Positions 13,639 to 20,602 of a stretch of DNA of 20,608 nt are shown here, one piece after another. The DNA is taken from positions 1-20,608 of the IMG/VR virus record IMGVR_UViG_3300007960_000265; one strand, 5' to 3'. A program made the position numbers and the translations under genes. Position 1 is the first letter of the stretch. The number at the start of each line of letters is the position of its first letter. The notes under the pieces are model-generated. The model was not told where the DNA came from. It searched no databases and saw only the letters and a program-made list of their open reading frames with translations. The DNA is from a virus.

Positions 13639-14489
13639 GCAAAACAATAGACACACTTGTAGAAGACATCAACAACGTCATCTTAGGTAATGGAGGTTGG
13701 GATGCTACACTAACGAAATACTTGGCAGATACTATCTCTCAAGTTACAGAGGACAGGTTTTCAAAGCCCCAAGAACCACGGGGCTACCTCTCTCTGTCAG
13801 CACTAGGTTCCCCTTGTCAGCGTAAGTTATGGTATACGGTTAATGAGACAGACAAGGCGGAACCTCTTTCTGCTGAAGCACTAGGGACTTTCTTCTACGG
13901 TGACCTCTTGGAAGCTGTAGTGATCTCCCTAGCTAAAGCAGCAGGACATGATGTGCAAGGTGAACAAGACAGACTTGATGTTCATGGAATCAAAGGTCAT
14001 CGAGATTGTGTTATTGATGGTGTGACAGTAGATGTTAAGTCTGCTAGTAAGTACGGTTTTCAAAAGTTCTACGACCATAACTTGAGAGACGATGATCCAT
14101 TTGGTTACATCAGCCAGCTAGGTTCATATGTATATGCAGGGAAAGATGACCCACTAGTTAAAGACAAAACTCGTGGTGCTTTCCTTGTTGTACAAAAAGA
14201 TCGTTGGCGTTTGTGTCTTGATGTGTATGACTTCACAGAAGAGATGAAACAAAAGGAGCAAGAAGTTGAGTCCCTTAAGTCTATGGTCAATAGTTCTGTT
14301 CCACCTGATAGACTGCCTGACCTACCTCAGTCCAAAACAAGTCCTAACAAAAAGTTGGCTACTGCTTGTTCATACTGCCAATATCGTAAACACTGTTGGC
14401 CAGAGGTTCGATCTTTCCTATATTCTGGTGGTGTGCAGTACCTAACTGAAGTAAACAAACAACCTAATGTACCGGAGCTTGTACAATGA
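13635..14489 (+). CDS. Cas4/RecB-like PD-(D/E)XK nuclease with likely Fe-S cluster, 284 aa
   Basis: TTG 13635 overlaps the SSB stop (TTGA), suggesting coupling. The nuclease core is GHRDCVIDG (D124), VDVKSAS (D133-x-K135) and YISQLGSYVYA (Q161, Y165). Four cysteines, SPCQRKLWY (C61) and CSYCQYRKHC (C245, C248, C254), have the spacing seen around the [4Fe-4S] cluster of Cas4 and AddB-type nucleases. It probably resects DNA ends, serving recombination, host DNA breakdown or genome processing like T7 gp6, though from a different family. Confidence 0.85.
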   Translation: MSKTIDTLVEDINNVILGNGGWDATLTKYLADTISQVTEDRFSKPQEPRGYLSLSALGSPCQRKLWYTVNETDKAEPLSAEALGTFFYGDLLEAVVISLAKAAGHDVQGEQDRLDVHGIKGHRDCVIDGVTVDVKSASKYGFQKFYDHNLRDDDPFGYISQLGSYVYAGKDDPLVKDKTRGAFLVVQKDRWRLCLDVYDFTEEMKQKEQEVESLKSMVNSSVPPDRLPDLPQSKTSPNKKLATACSYCQYRKHCWPEVRSFLYSGGVQYLTEVNKQPNVPELVQ

Positions 14490-14704
14490 CAGACAACGTA
14501 ATCAACCTCAAGTCCCCAGAGAAAACACCTGAAGAACTCCTAGATGAATGCAAAGAAGTGTTTCAAGATTTTATGATTATGGGGTATGATAAAGATGGTA
14601 ACTTCAATGCAGCATTAACTAAGGCTTTTGCAGATGGTGGTAATATTCTATGGGCATTAGAACTCTTCAAGCACAACCTTATGATCGGAAGTTATGCCGA
14701 GTAA
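14486..14704 (+). CDS. Small hypothetical protein between two nuclease genes, 72 aa
   Basis: ATG 14486 overlaps the nuclease stop (ATGA). The product (MTDNVINLKSPEKTPEELLD...) is acidic and helical, with a central DFMIMGYDKDGNFNAALT, then FADGGNILWALELFKHNLM. The first 14 bases are identical to those of the gene at 19700, though the proteins differ afterwards. Its end overlaps the next gene by 11 nt. Its position suggests a recombination accessory, but no family is recognised. Confidence 0.7.
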   Translation: MTDNVINLKSPEKTPEELLDECKEVFQDFMIMGYDKDGNFNAALTKAFADGGNILWALELFKHNLMIGSYAE

Positions 14705-15059
14705 GAAAATCTCAGTGCAGTCCGCTAAGGCTAAGGGACGTAGGCTACAGCAGTGGACTCGTGATGAAGTACTCAAAAATTCTAAGGGTCTTGACCTTTC
14801 AGATGTGAGGAGTACTTCTATGGGTGCCGGAGGGGAGGACATACAGCTCTCCTCTGCTGCCCGTAAGCAATGGCCCATGTCTTTTGAGTGTAAGGCTAAG
14901 AAAGCATTTGCATTTTATAAAGACTATGAACAAGCTACGGCAAACTGTCCTAAAGGTTCTGAGCCAGTACTGATATGCAAGGGAGACAGAAAGAAACCTA
15001 TGGCAATTGTAGATGCAGAATGGTTCTTAAAGGAGTTTAAATGCAAGTCTGGAAAGTAG
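14694..15059 (+). CDS. Small PD-(D/E)XK nuclease, possible Holliday-junction resolvase-like, 121 aa
   Basis: ATG 14694 sits within the end of the preceding gene. After a basic start (SAKAKGRRLQQWTRDEV) comes GAGGEDI (E48, D49), then ARKQWPMSFECK (E65-x-K67), then KDYEQA (Q80): the order G.D, ExK, Q typical of small PD-(D/E)XK resolvases. The residue spacing fits a compact single-domain enzyme. In T7 the junction resolvase is gp3, and this gene may take that role. Substrate preference cannot be judged from sequence alone. Confidence 0.75.
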   Translation: MPSKKISVQSAKAKGRRLQQWTRDEVLKNSKGLDLSDVRSTSMGAGGEDIQLSSAARKQWPMSFECKAKKAFAFYKDYEQATANCPKGSEPVLICKGDRKKPMAIVDAEWFLKEFKCKSGK

Positions 15060-15253
15060 AGCGTGGACCTGAAGAACTACCTAATGGTGGTTACGTTATC
15101 TTTGTAATGGTAACTGAAGATGACAAAGACGAATATTGGACTGAACAGTTTTACTTCAGTGAGTTCAATGACGCCTATAAATTTTGTGAGGATTTAAGAA
15201 ATAAAATGGAACCAATGCAAATAGACTTTAACTTTGATGAAGGATTGCACTGA
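15041..15253 (+). CDS. Small acidic hypothetical protein, 70 aa
   Basis: AAAGGAG (15030-15036) precedes ATG 15041, which overlaps the resolvase-like gene by 19 nt. The product (MQVWKVERGPEELPNGGYVI...) has two or three early strands, GGYVIFVMVTEDDKDEYW, a helical FSEFNDAYKFCEDLRNK region and an acidic end FNFDEGLH. Its stop TGA 15251-15253 overlaps the next ATG. No family recognised. Confidence 0.7.
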   Translation: MQVWKVERGPEELPNGGYVIFVMVTEDDKDEYWTEQFYFSEFNDAYKFCEDLRNKMEPMQIDFNFDEGLH

Positions 15254-16026
15254 TGGGAAAAACTACCGTAGTATTTTCATGTGCTCATGCGGACCCCCAA
15301 GCAGGCAACGAAAGATTCTCTTGGTTAGGTGCATTCCTCTACGACCTCAAACCTGATATGGTTGTAGACTTAGGTGATGGTGCAGACATGCGTTCCCTAA
15401 ACTCCTATGACACAAGATACCCTCAAGCGATTGTGAACCAAAGTTATGAAGCAGATATTGAATCGTATAACGACTCTCAAGAACGTCTTCGGTGGAAATT
15501 CAAGCACCACAGGAAAAAGAGACCCTTTTGGGTTGGATTTGAGGGCAACCACGAGAACAGAATTAAAAAAGCTATCGCCAATGATCCACGACTGGAGGGA
15601 GCAAAATACGGGGTATCCTTCAGCCATCTTCAAACGGACCACTGGTTCGACGACTACCACGAGTATGAAAACTCTGGTCCAGCCCTCGCTAGCTACGATG
15701 GTGTACTCTACAGCCATTTTATCTCTGGTGGGAATTATGGCACTGCTATCTCAGGCATCCATCATGCTCACTCTCTTCTATCCAAAGTTGGATGCTCTGT
15801 ATCTGTTGGTCATAGCCATAAATACAGCTATTACTATCAAGGGTCTACATTCCCTAATCCGACTATCGGGCATGTGGTTGGGTGCTTCAAGGGCAAAGAA
15901 GAGTCTTGGGCGGGGCAAAGTAACAATGAATGGAGACATGGAGTGGTCGTCAAACGTAATCTAGAGAATGGTGTGTATGACCATGAGTGGGTATCAATGA
16001 GAGCACTTAAGGAGATATATGGTTAA
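15253..16026 (+). CDS. Calcineurin-like metallophosphoesterase, 257 aa
   Basis: ATG 15253 starts at the last base of the upstream stop (TGATG). Motifs in order: FSCAHADP (residues 8-15), VDLGDGAD (D42), FEGNHENR (N99, H100), YSHF (H155) and VGHSHK (H187, H189). The family cleaves phosphoesters with two metals. The first motif normally begins with Asp (DxH), but here it is Cys (C10-A-H12), so metal site or activity may be altered. T7-like marine phages often carry such a gene; nucleic-acid, nucleotide or protein phosphoesters are all possible substrates. Confidence 0.85.
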   Translation: MGKTTVVFSCAHADPQAGNERFSWLGAFLYDLKPDMVVDLGDGADMRSLNSYDTRYPQAIVNQSYEADIESYNDSQERLRWKFKHHRKKRPFWVGFEGNHENRIKKAIANDPRLEGAKYGVSFSHLQTDHWFDDYHEYENSGPALASYDGVLYSHFISGGNYGTAISGIHHAHSLLSKVGCSVSVGHSHKYSYYYQGSTFPNPTIGHVVGCFKGKEESWAGQSNNEWRHGVVVKRNLENGVYDHEWVSMRALKEIYG

Positions 16027-16094
16027 TGGAGTGGATAGTTGCTATAATTGTCGCAGTCTGTTTTTTAGCTATGGCCTACAGTTTTTGGGATTGA
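16026..16094 (+). CDS. Putative 22-aa single-span membrane peptide
   Basis: ATG 16026 shares a base with the upstream stop (TAATG) and has AAGGAG at 16010-16015. The peptide (MEWIVAIIVAVCFLAMAYSFWD) is an almost pure hydrophobic helix framed by Glu/Trp and Trp/Asp. It fills the gap before the next gene. The real ribosome-binding site and stop/start coupling make it more convincing than the similar peptide at 704. Confidence 0.5.
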   Translation: MEWIVAIIVAVCFLAMAYSFWD

Positions 16095-16131
16095 CTTATG
16101 CTGACAAATGAATATAACTTGGAGTCTTTCC

Positions 16132-16290
16132 GTGGAGTTTGAGGTTACAATTAAAATTAAAATAGATGAAGAGAATAATATCTTTGGGGTATATGACGAT
16201 GAAGTTGAGACCCTAGAAGAGCTTTTCACTAACTGGCTACACGACTTGGATGAACTAAAAGTAAAAGGACTAGAGGTATATAAACGATGA
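16132..16290 (+). CDS. Small acidic hypothetical protein, 52 aa
   Basis: The frame opens at ATG 16108, but GTG 16132 has GGAG (16121-16124) at good spacing and gives a natural-looking start MEFEVTIKIKIDEENNIFGV, so I prefer it. The product has early beta strands, an acidic centre VYDDEVETLEELF and a helical LHDLDELKVKGLEVYKR end. It overlaps mazG by 4 nt (ATGA). No family recognised. Confidence 0.6.
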   Translation: MEFEVTIKIKIDEENNIFGVYDDEVETLEELFTNWLHDLDELKVKGLEVYKR

Positions 16291-16718
16291 TACAACGAGA
16301 CGATATAGACGCAATGGCAATCTACAATGATTCAACTGGTTACTGGACAGGGGATGACGACAATCACTATGCTACCCCTATGGAGATGGTGAAGTACTTT
16401 AAGGAGTTTACTGGTCAGGATGGTACACCACAACTGTACTCACGTCTGATTATGGAAGAGTATGGTGAGTGGGTACAAGAGTTACTTCAGATCAATGGAG
16501 ATCGTACATCAGAACTCAAAGAACTTGCTGACCTCATATACGTGATCTATGGCTATGCACTTAGTAAAGGATGGAACCTAGATGAAGCTCTCTATCGTGT
16601 TCATGTGAATAATGTCTTGCGGGTAACACAACCTGATGGTACTATTAAACGGCGTGAGGATGGTAAGATAATGAAACGTGAAAATGCACCTAAGGTACGA
16701 CTGGAGGACCTTGTATGA
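16287..16718 (+). CDS. mazG: MazG-like nucleotide pyrophosphohydrolase, 143 aa
   Basis: ATG 16287 overlaps the preceding stop. The metal-binding helices are recognisable: RLIMEEYGEWVQEL (ExxE-type) and ELKELADLIYVIYGYALS (ExxD), followed by VHVNNVLRV. MazG-family enzymes hydrolyse NTPs or (p)ppGpp-related nucleotides to monophosphates; marine phage versions are thought to clean nucleotide pools or alter stringent signalling. The C-terminus is basic (IKRREDGKIMKREN). Its stop overlaps the RNR start, suggesting a nucleotide operon. Confidence 0.85.
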   Translation: MIQRDDIDAMAIYNDSTGYWTGDDDNHYATPMEMVKYFKEFTGQDGTPQLYSRLIMEEYGEWVQELLQINGDRTSELKELADLIYVIYGYALSKGWNLDEALYRVHVNNVLRVTQPDGTIKRREDGKIMKRENAPKVRLEDLV

Positions 16719-18415
16719 ATAACAACTACAAAAGCAACCTGAACCCGATGTTCCGAAGCAAGTTCTCGGAAGACATTTTTAACCACAAATACCGACATGA
16801 AGGTGCAGAGACTTGGGGTGCCCTTGCTAAGACTCTAGTGGAAGATGTCTGTAGTGTGTCTGGTGATCAAGGGATGTCCAAAGAAGACAAGGATCAATTA
16901 ACTACATATATTCGGGACATGAAGTTTATTCCCGGTGGTCGTTACCTTTACTATGCTGGACGTTCTAACAAGTTCTTTAATAACTGCTATCTTCTTAAGG
17001 CAGAGGAAGATACTCGTGAGGATTGGGCTAACCTTAGCTGGAAAGCTGAAAGTTGCTTGATGACAGGTGGCGGTATTGGTGTAGACTACTCAGTGTACCG
17101 GGCAGAGGGTGAACCTATCCAACGCACAGGTGGTCAGGCTTCAGGACCAATCCCCAAGATGAACATGATTAACGAGATTGGTCGTCGTGTCATGCAAGGA
17201 GGTTCCCGCAGAAGTGCTATCTACGCAAGCCTTAACTGGAAGCATGGTGATATTCACAAGTTCCTAAAGGCTAAAGATTGGGCAGATATGCCTGTAGGTA
17301 AAACTGGAAAATCTCTATGGGATATTAAGCAAGAAGACTTTAACTTCCCTGCACCTCTGGACATGACTAACGTATCTGTCAACTACGACACCGAATGGTT
17401 GATGAACTACTGGAAGACAGGTGACTACGGTAAGGTCTTTGAGGAGAATGTACGCCAAGCACTAAAGACAGCAGAGCCGGGGTTTGCCTTTAACTTCTTT
17501 GATAAGGAAGATGAGACCCTACGAAACGCTTGTACGGAGGTCACCTCTGCTGATGACTCTGATGTGTGTAACTTGGGTAGCCTTAACTTTGGTCGTATCA
17601 AAGACATTGATGAACTTAAGGATGTTGTTCGTTTGGCTACAATGTTCCTTATTTGTGGTACCTTAAAGGCTGACTTACCATACGAGAAAGTAGCATTGAC
17701 ACGTGCTAAGAACCGCCGTCTTGGTTTGGGTATCATGGGTATGCACGAGTGGCTTATTAAGAAGGGTTATCGCTATGAGGTCACCCCAGAGCTTCATCAA
17801 TGGCTAGGAGTATACAAAGGTGTTAGTGATACTGTATCTCGTGATTTTGCTGACCGTCTTAGTATCTCACGTCCTGTCGCTAACCGTGCTATCGCCCCTA
17901 CGGGGACCATTGGTATCCTTGCTGGCACAAGCACTGGCATTGAGCCTATCTTTGCTGTTGCTTATAAGCGCCGTTATCTTAAAGGCTCTAACCGTTGGCA
18001 TTACCAGTATGTAGTAGACAGTGCTGCACAAGAGCTTATTGATCTTTACGGAGCCGATCCAGACAACATCGAAAGTGCTCTTGATCTTGCAGATGACTTT
18101 GAACGCCGCATTAAGTTCCAAGCTGATGTTCAAGACTACGTAGACATGGCTATCAGTTCAACCATTAACCTACCAGCATGGGGGAGTAAATCCAACAATG
18201 AAGATACTGTTAACGAGTTCGCAGGTACACTTGCTAAGTATGCCCACCGACTACGCGGCTTCACTTGTTACCCAGATGGTTCTCGTGGTGGGCAACCTTT
18301 GACATCTGTACCTTATAGTGAGGCTGTAGAAAAACTTGGAGAGGAGTTTGAGGAGCACATTGAAAGCCATGACATTTGTGACATCTCAGGTACTGGTGGC
18401 TCTTGTGGTATCTAA
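16715..18415 (+). CDS. nrdJ: Class II (B12-dependent) ribonucleotide reductase, 566 aa
   Basis: ATG 16715 overlaps the mazG stop (ATGA). Active-site landmarks: FNNCYLL (C91), NACTEV (N271, C273, E275), DVCNLGSLN (C285), the phosphate-binding APTGTIG, and a C-terminal redox pair in DICDISGTGGSCGI (C555, C564). There is no ATP-cone at the N-terminus and no small-subunit gene nearby, both fitting a single-chain cobalamin enzyme rather than class I. It would reduce ribonucleotides for phage DNA, with the glutaredoxin-like protein downstream as possible reductant. The host would need or import B12. Confidence 0.92.
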   Translation: MNNNYKSNLNPMFRSKFSEDIFNHKYRHEGAETWGALAKTLVEDVCSVSGDQGMSKEDKDQLTTYIRDMKFIPGGRYLYYAGRSNKFFNNCYLLKAEEDTREDWANLSWKAESCLMTGGGIGVDYSVYRAEGEPIQRTGGQASGPIPKMNMINEIGRRVMQGGSRRSAIYASLNWKHGDIHKFLKAKDWADMPVGKTGKSLWDIKQEDFNFPAPLDMTNVSVNYDTEWLMNYWKTGDYGKVFEENVRQALKTAEPGFAFNFFDKEDETLRNACTEVTSADDSDVCNLGSLNFGRIKDIDELKDVVRLATMFLICGTLKADLPYEKVALTRAKNRRLGLGIMGMHEWLIKKGYRYEVTPELHQWLGVYKGVSDTVSRDFADRLSISRPVANRAIAPTGTIGILAGTSTGIEPIFAVAYKRRYLKGSNRWHYQYVVDSAAQELIDLYGADPDNIESALDLADDFERRIKFQADVQDYVDMAISSTINLPAWGSKSNNEDTVNEFAGTLAKYAHRLRGFTCYPDGSRGGQPLTSVPYSEAVEKLGEEFEEHIESHDICDISGTGGSCGI

Positions 18416-18418
18416 GTA

Positions 18419-18559
18419 GTGAAAACACCTTGTATTAAAGTCTGCAAGGTTCTTGATGGTGAGTGCTTGGGCTGTGATCGTACCTTAGAACAGATACGGT
18501 TATGGTCCAAGTATACCGAAGAGGAAAGGGAAAGGATAATGAATGAGCTTAACAAGTAA
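18419..18559 (+). CDS. DUF1289 small cysteine-rich protein, 46 aa
   Basis: GTG 18419 lies 3 nt after the RNR stop. Although short, it reads as a complete DUF1289 domain: TPCIKVCKV, then GECLGCDRTLEQIRLWSKYT, with C-x3-C and C-x2-C pairs. DUF1289 proteins are common in proteobacteria; function is not established, but the cysteines suggest a metal site. No strong Shine-Dalgarno precedes it, so coupling to RNR translation is likely. It overlaps the next gene by 17 nt. Confidence 0.7.
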   Translation: MKTPCIKVCKVLDGECLGCDRTLEQIRLWSKYTEEERERIMNELNK

Positions 18560-18737
18560 AGTCCAAGAGTATGACGCCTTAGTGAGGGAACTGTTCAGAT
18601 TGCTAGACCTAGTAGAAGAAACTGATGACGGTAGGACTCACAGACCTATAAAAATCTATTGCACTCGTGCGCATGACGGATTAAAATTAGAGCGGGTATT
18701 AAGTTCACTAAAAAATACTCTAGGAGATCGGGGATGA
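18543..18737 (+). CDS. Small helical hypothetical protein, 64 aa
   Basis: AAAGGGAAAGGA (about 18527-18537) precedes ATG 18543. The product (MSLTSKVQEYDALVRELFRL...) is helical and charged at both ends with a central GRTHRPIKIYCTRAHDGLK. It is sandwiched between DUF1289 and glutaredoxin, overlapping the latter by 4 nt, so it may assist nucleotide or redox metabolism; this is position-based only. No family recognised. Confidence 0.65.
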   Translation: MSLTSKVQEYDALVRELFRLLDLVEETDDGRTHRPIKIYCTRAHDGLKLERVLSSLKNTLGDRG

Positions 18738-18991
18738 ACTTCTACACAGTGATAAGTAGAGCTAATTGTGGTTGGTGTGAAAAAGTACTGGAGGAGTTAG
18801 TGAATGCGGGACAGAAACCTATTGTTCATTACGTAGACAAAGACCCAGCTATTCGTACTCTAATGCTACTAGCAGGACTTAAGACAGTACCTCAAGTATT
18901 TTCACCAGATGGCTACTTGATTGGTGGCTATACTGAAACTGCTAAATGGTTAATCGAAGAAGCACTGGATGACAGTAATGATCCATATTAA
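18734..18991 (+). CDS. Glutaredoxin-like protein, 85 aa
   Basis: ATG 18734 overlaps the preceding stop (ATGA). The active site is SRANCGWCEK (C12-x-x-C15), followed by the cis-Pro loop TVPQVF (P53) and a GGYTE turn (64-68), the standard glutaredoxin layout and length. The acidic end is DDSNDPY. Such proteins pass electrons to ribonucleotide reductase; the class II RNR with a C-terminal cysteine pair lies 0.3 kb upstream. CGWC differs from the commonest CPYC. Confidence 0.88.
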   Translation: MNFYTVISRANCGWCEKVLEELVNAGQKPIVHYVDKDPAIRTLMLLAGLKTVPQVFSPDGYLIGGYTETAKWLIEEALDDSNDPY

Positions 18992-19000
18992 GGACAAGTA

Positions 19001-19699
19001 ATGGTACAGCAAAAGCCTAAACCAAAGACACGTAGAACAACTACAAAACATGACACAGGTAAACAGCCTTTTGACTTGCTACCTAAAACTGATAAACAGG
19101 CTATGTACATAGAGGCTCTTAAAGAGAGTGACCAAGTAGTAGTACTAGGCCCAGCAGGTACAGGTAAGACATATGTAGTATCTACTTTTGCAGCAAGTCA
19201 GTATCACACCAAAGACATTGAGAAGATTGTTATCACAAGACCTCATGTAGCTGTAGGTAAAGACATTGGATTCCTCCCCGGTACACTAGAGGAGAAATGT
19301 GCTCCTTGGGCCTTGCCTGTGATTGACGTACTTGAGAAGCATCTAGGAAAGGGGGTTGTAGAAACAGGACTTAAGCACGGTAATATCGAAACTGTACCTC
19401 TAGCCCTTATCAGGGGTCGTTCATTCGATAATACACTGATTATTATTGATGAGGCTCAGAACCTGACAGTGGAAGAACTTAAAGCTTTGGTAACTCGTGT
19501 TGGCGAAGGGTCTAAGCTAGTTATCAATGGTGACACACAACAGTCTGACCTTAGACAAGGAGACGGACTTTCTAAGTTGACACACTTGATAAAAAAGTAT
19601 ACACTACCAATACCAGTTATTGAGTTCACTGTTAAGGATATTATCAGGAGTGACGTAACTGCAATGTGGGTAAAAACTTTCCTAGCTGAAGGACTATAA
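19001..19699 (+). CDS. phoH: PhoH-like ATPase, 232 aa
   Basis: AAGGA lies before ATG 19001. After a basic tail (KPKPKTRRTTTK) come Walker A LGPAGTGKT (K56, T57), KIVITRPHVAVG, PGTLEEKCAPW, Walker B LIIIDEAQN (about 146-154) and INGDTQQSD, the PhoH order. PhoH proteins are NTPases with RNA-helicase-like resemblance, widespread in marine phages; the role in infection is unknown despite the phosphate-starvation name. The next gene starts directly after its stop. Confidence 0.92.
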   Translation: MVQQKPKPKTRRTTTKHDTGKQPFDLLPKTDKQAMYIEALKESDQVVVLGPAGTGKTYVVSTFAASQYHTKDIEKIVITRPHVAVGKDIGFLPGTLEEKCAPWALPVIDVLEKHLGKGVVETGLKHGNIETVPLALIRGRSFDNTLIIIDEAQNLTVEELKALVTRVGEGSKLVINGDTQQSDLRQGDGLSKLTHLIKKYTLPIPVIEFTVKDIIRSDVTAMWVKTFLAEGL

Positions 19700-19921
19700 A
19701 TGACAGACAACGTGAACAACCCCCCTCACTATGGTCAAGGTAAGATTGAAGCTATTGACTACATAGAGGACTTTCTAACCAAAGAAGAGTTCATTGGTTA
19801 TCTACGAGGCAACATTGCAAAGTATATGCACCGATGGCGATACAAAAATGGCATTGAAGACTTATACAAAGCTAAGTGGTACCTTGAAAAACTAATTCAA
19901 ACAATGAGAGACACATCATGA
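19700..19921 (+). CDS. DUF3310 protein, 73 aa
   Basis: ATG 19700 abuts the phoH stop, with GAAGGA upstream. The family pattern is complete: NPPHYGQGKIEAIDYIEDFL, then YLRGNIAKYMHRWRYKNG, then EDLYKAKWYLEKLIQ. DUF3310 is found across phages as a stand-alone protein or a domain fused to nucleotide kinase-like sequences; function unproven. Its first 14 bases are identical to those of the gene at 14486. It overlaps the next gene by 4 nt. Confidence 0.85.
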   Translation: MTDNVNNPPHYGQGKIEAIDYIEDFLTKEEFIGYLRGNIAKYMHRWRYKNGIEDLYKAKWYLEKLIQTMRDTS

Positions 19922-20133
19922 AATATGCACTAATAGTTCTGTTCCATCTCGGAGGTCCTCAACCTCAGTTTGTAGATGGTTTCTTGCCTCTATTCTTTAA
20001 TACTTATGAAGAATGTGAAGCCAGACGAGTAGAGGCCACTGCATACTTTGAAACGCAGACAAGTTTTCCGCTATTTGAAATGAATTGTTATTCAAGAGAA
20101 ACACAAGGTACAAAAGCAAATGAAACCTTTTGA
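19918..20133 (+). CDS. Small hypothetical protein, 71 aa
   Basis: ATG 19918 overlaps the preceding TGA (ATGA). The product (MKYALIVLFHLGGPQPQFVD...) has a hydrophobic opening, but the Gly-Pro-Gln break and lack of an AXA site argue against a clean signal peptide. The middle FFNTYEECEARRVEATAYFE has a helix, and the end has CYSRETQGT. Similar 'F.t...C...' arrangements occur in small phage proteins that may be periplasmic or membrane-associated. Not identified. Confidence 0.65.
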   Translation: MKYALIVLFHLGGPQPQFVDGFLPLFFNTYEECEARRVEATAYFETQTSFPLFEMNCYSRETQGTKANETF

Positions 20134-20311
20134 AGAAGGTAAAAAAGGATTTAGAACCAATGCCGAGAACCCCTATCAAGAAGGGAGCCACAACTACAAA
20201 GAATGGGAACGGGGGTACAACCAAGAGTACTTCTCAAATCTCTCTGGAGGAGGAAGCCAAGGAGTTCAGACAAAAAAAGAAGCCAGAGAATATTCCTCTG
20301 ACTTCTCGTGA
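20120..20311 (+). CDS. Ribosome-modulation-factor/CrpP-like small protein, 63 aa
   Basis: ATG 20120 lies in the end of the previous gene. The first 40 residues resemble the RMF-type pattern: FEEGKKGFR, then NPYQEGSHNYKEWERGYNQ (G..A/G, NPY, W..GY). RMF silences ribosomes as 100S dimers; phage relatives are common, with mostly unknown roles. The tail after about residue 40 is low complexity and shares its DNA with the next gene in another frame, so it may be poorly constrained. Confidence 0.6.
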   Translation: MKPFEEGKKGFRTNAENPYQEGSHNYKEWERGYNQEYFSNLSGGGSQGVQTKKEAREYSSDFS

Positions 20312-20429
20312 GTATCTAGCTGGTGCCTTCGGTGCTGCCATCCTGATTAATACAAGAGGGCAAGCACCTTGGGCTGAGATCAAAAGGTCTGCATATGAAC
20401 TAGCTGATTATATGTTAGAAGAGGTATGA
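20160..20429 (+). CDS. Hypothetical protein overlapping the RMF-like gene out of frame, 89 aa
   Basis: The frame is open from TTG 20130. I prefer ATG 20160, with AAGGA at 20145-20149. The first part (MPRTPIKKGATTTKNGNGGT) is low-complexity and basic and lies in another frame of the previous gene. From about residue 50 it becomes credible: SREYLAGAFGAAILINTRG, then ERSAY-like KRSAYELADYMLEEV, which recalls small phage proteins with the pattern 'YfA..al.g......A..A..lAD.mL'. The true start may lie further downstream. Confidence 0.6.
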   Translation: MPRTPIKKGATTTKNGNGGTTKSTSQISLEEEAKEFRQKKKPENIPLTSREYLAGAFGAAILINTRGQAPWAEIKRSAYELADYMLEEV

Positions 20430-20602
20430 AAATGAAAATGAAAACAAAAGAGTACAATAAAGACTACGATCTTGTGATAACACACTTAGACTGGGGATAC
20501 TATACTTATATCCACAAGCACACGGGTAAAGAAATAGGAGTACCACTCTGGATTAAAGAAGAAGAGTTACTGGAGTATCTAGTAAAAAATACCCCAGACT
20601 AA
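20426..20602 (+). CDS. Small charged hypothetical protein, 58 aa
   Basis: ATG 20426 overlaps the preceding stop (ATGA); further in-frame ATGs at 20432 and 20438 form an odd MKMKMK start, any of which may be used, with GAAGAGG upstream. The product has a strand-rich middle DYDLVITHLDWGYYTYIHKH, then GKEIGVPLWIKEEELLEYL and ends NTPD. It is the last complete gene; 6 nt remain in the window. No family recognised. Confidence 0.6.
   Translation: MKMKMKTKEYNKDYDLVITHLDWGYYTYIHKHTGKEIGVPLWIKEEELLEYLVKNTPD

Noticed and set aside
14486-14499. Shared 14-base gene start (also at 19700) as evidence for paralogues
   Set aside because: Identity stops after MTDNV and the rest of the proteins differ, so this is probably a chance or leader-level similarity.
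15446-15964. 172-codon + strand frame inside the metallophosphoesterase gene
   Set aside because: It overlaps the motif-bearing phosphoesterase frame over its full length and reads as Thr/Ser/Leu-rich out-of-frame sequence without a ribosome-binding site.
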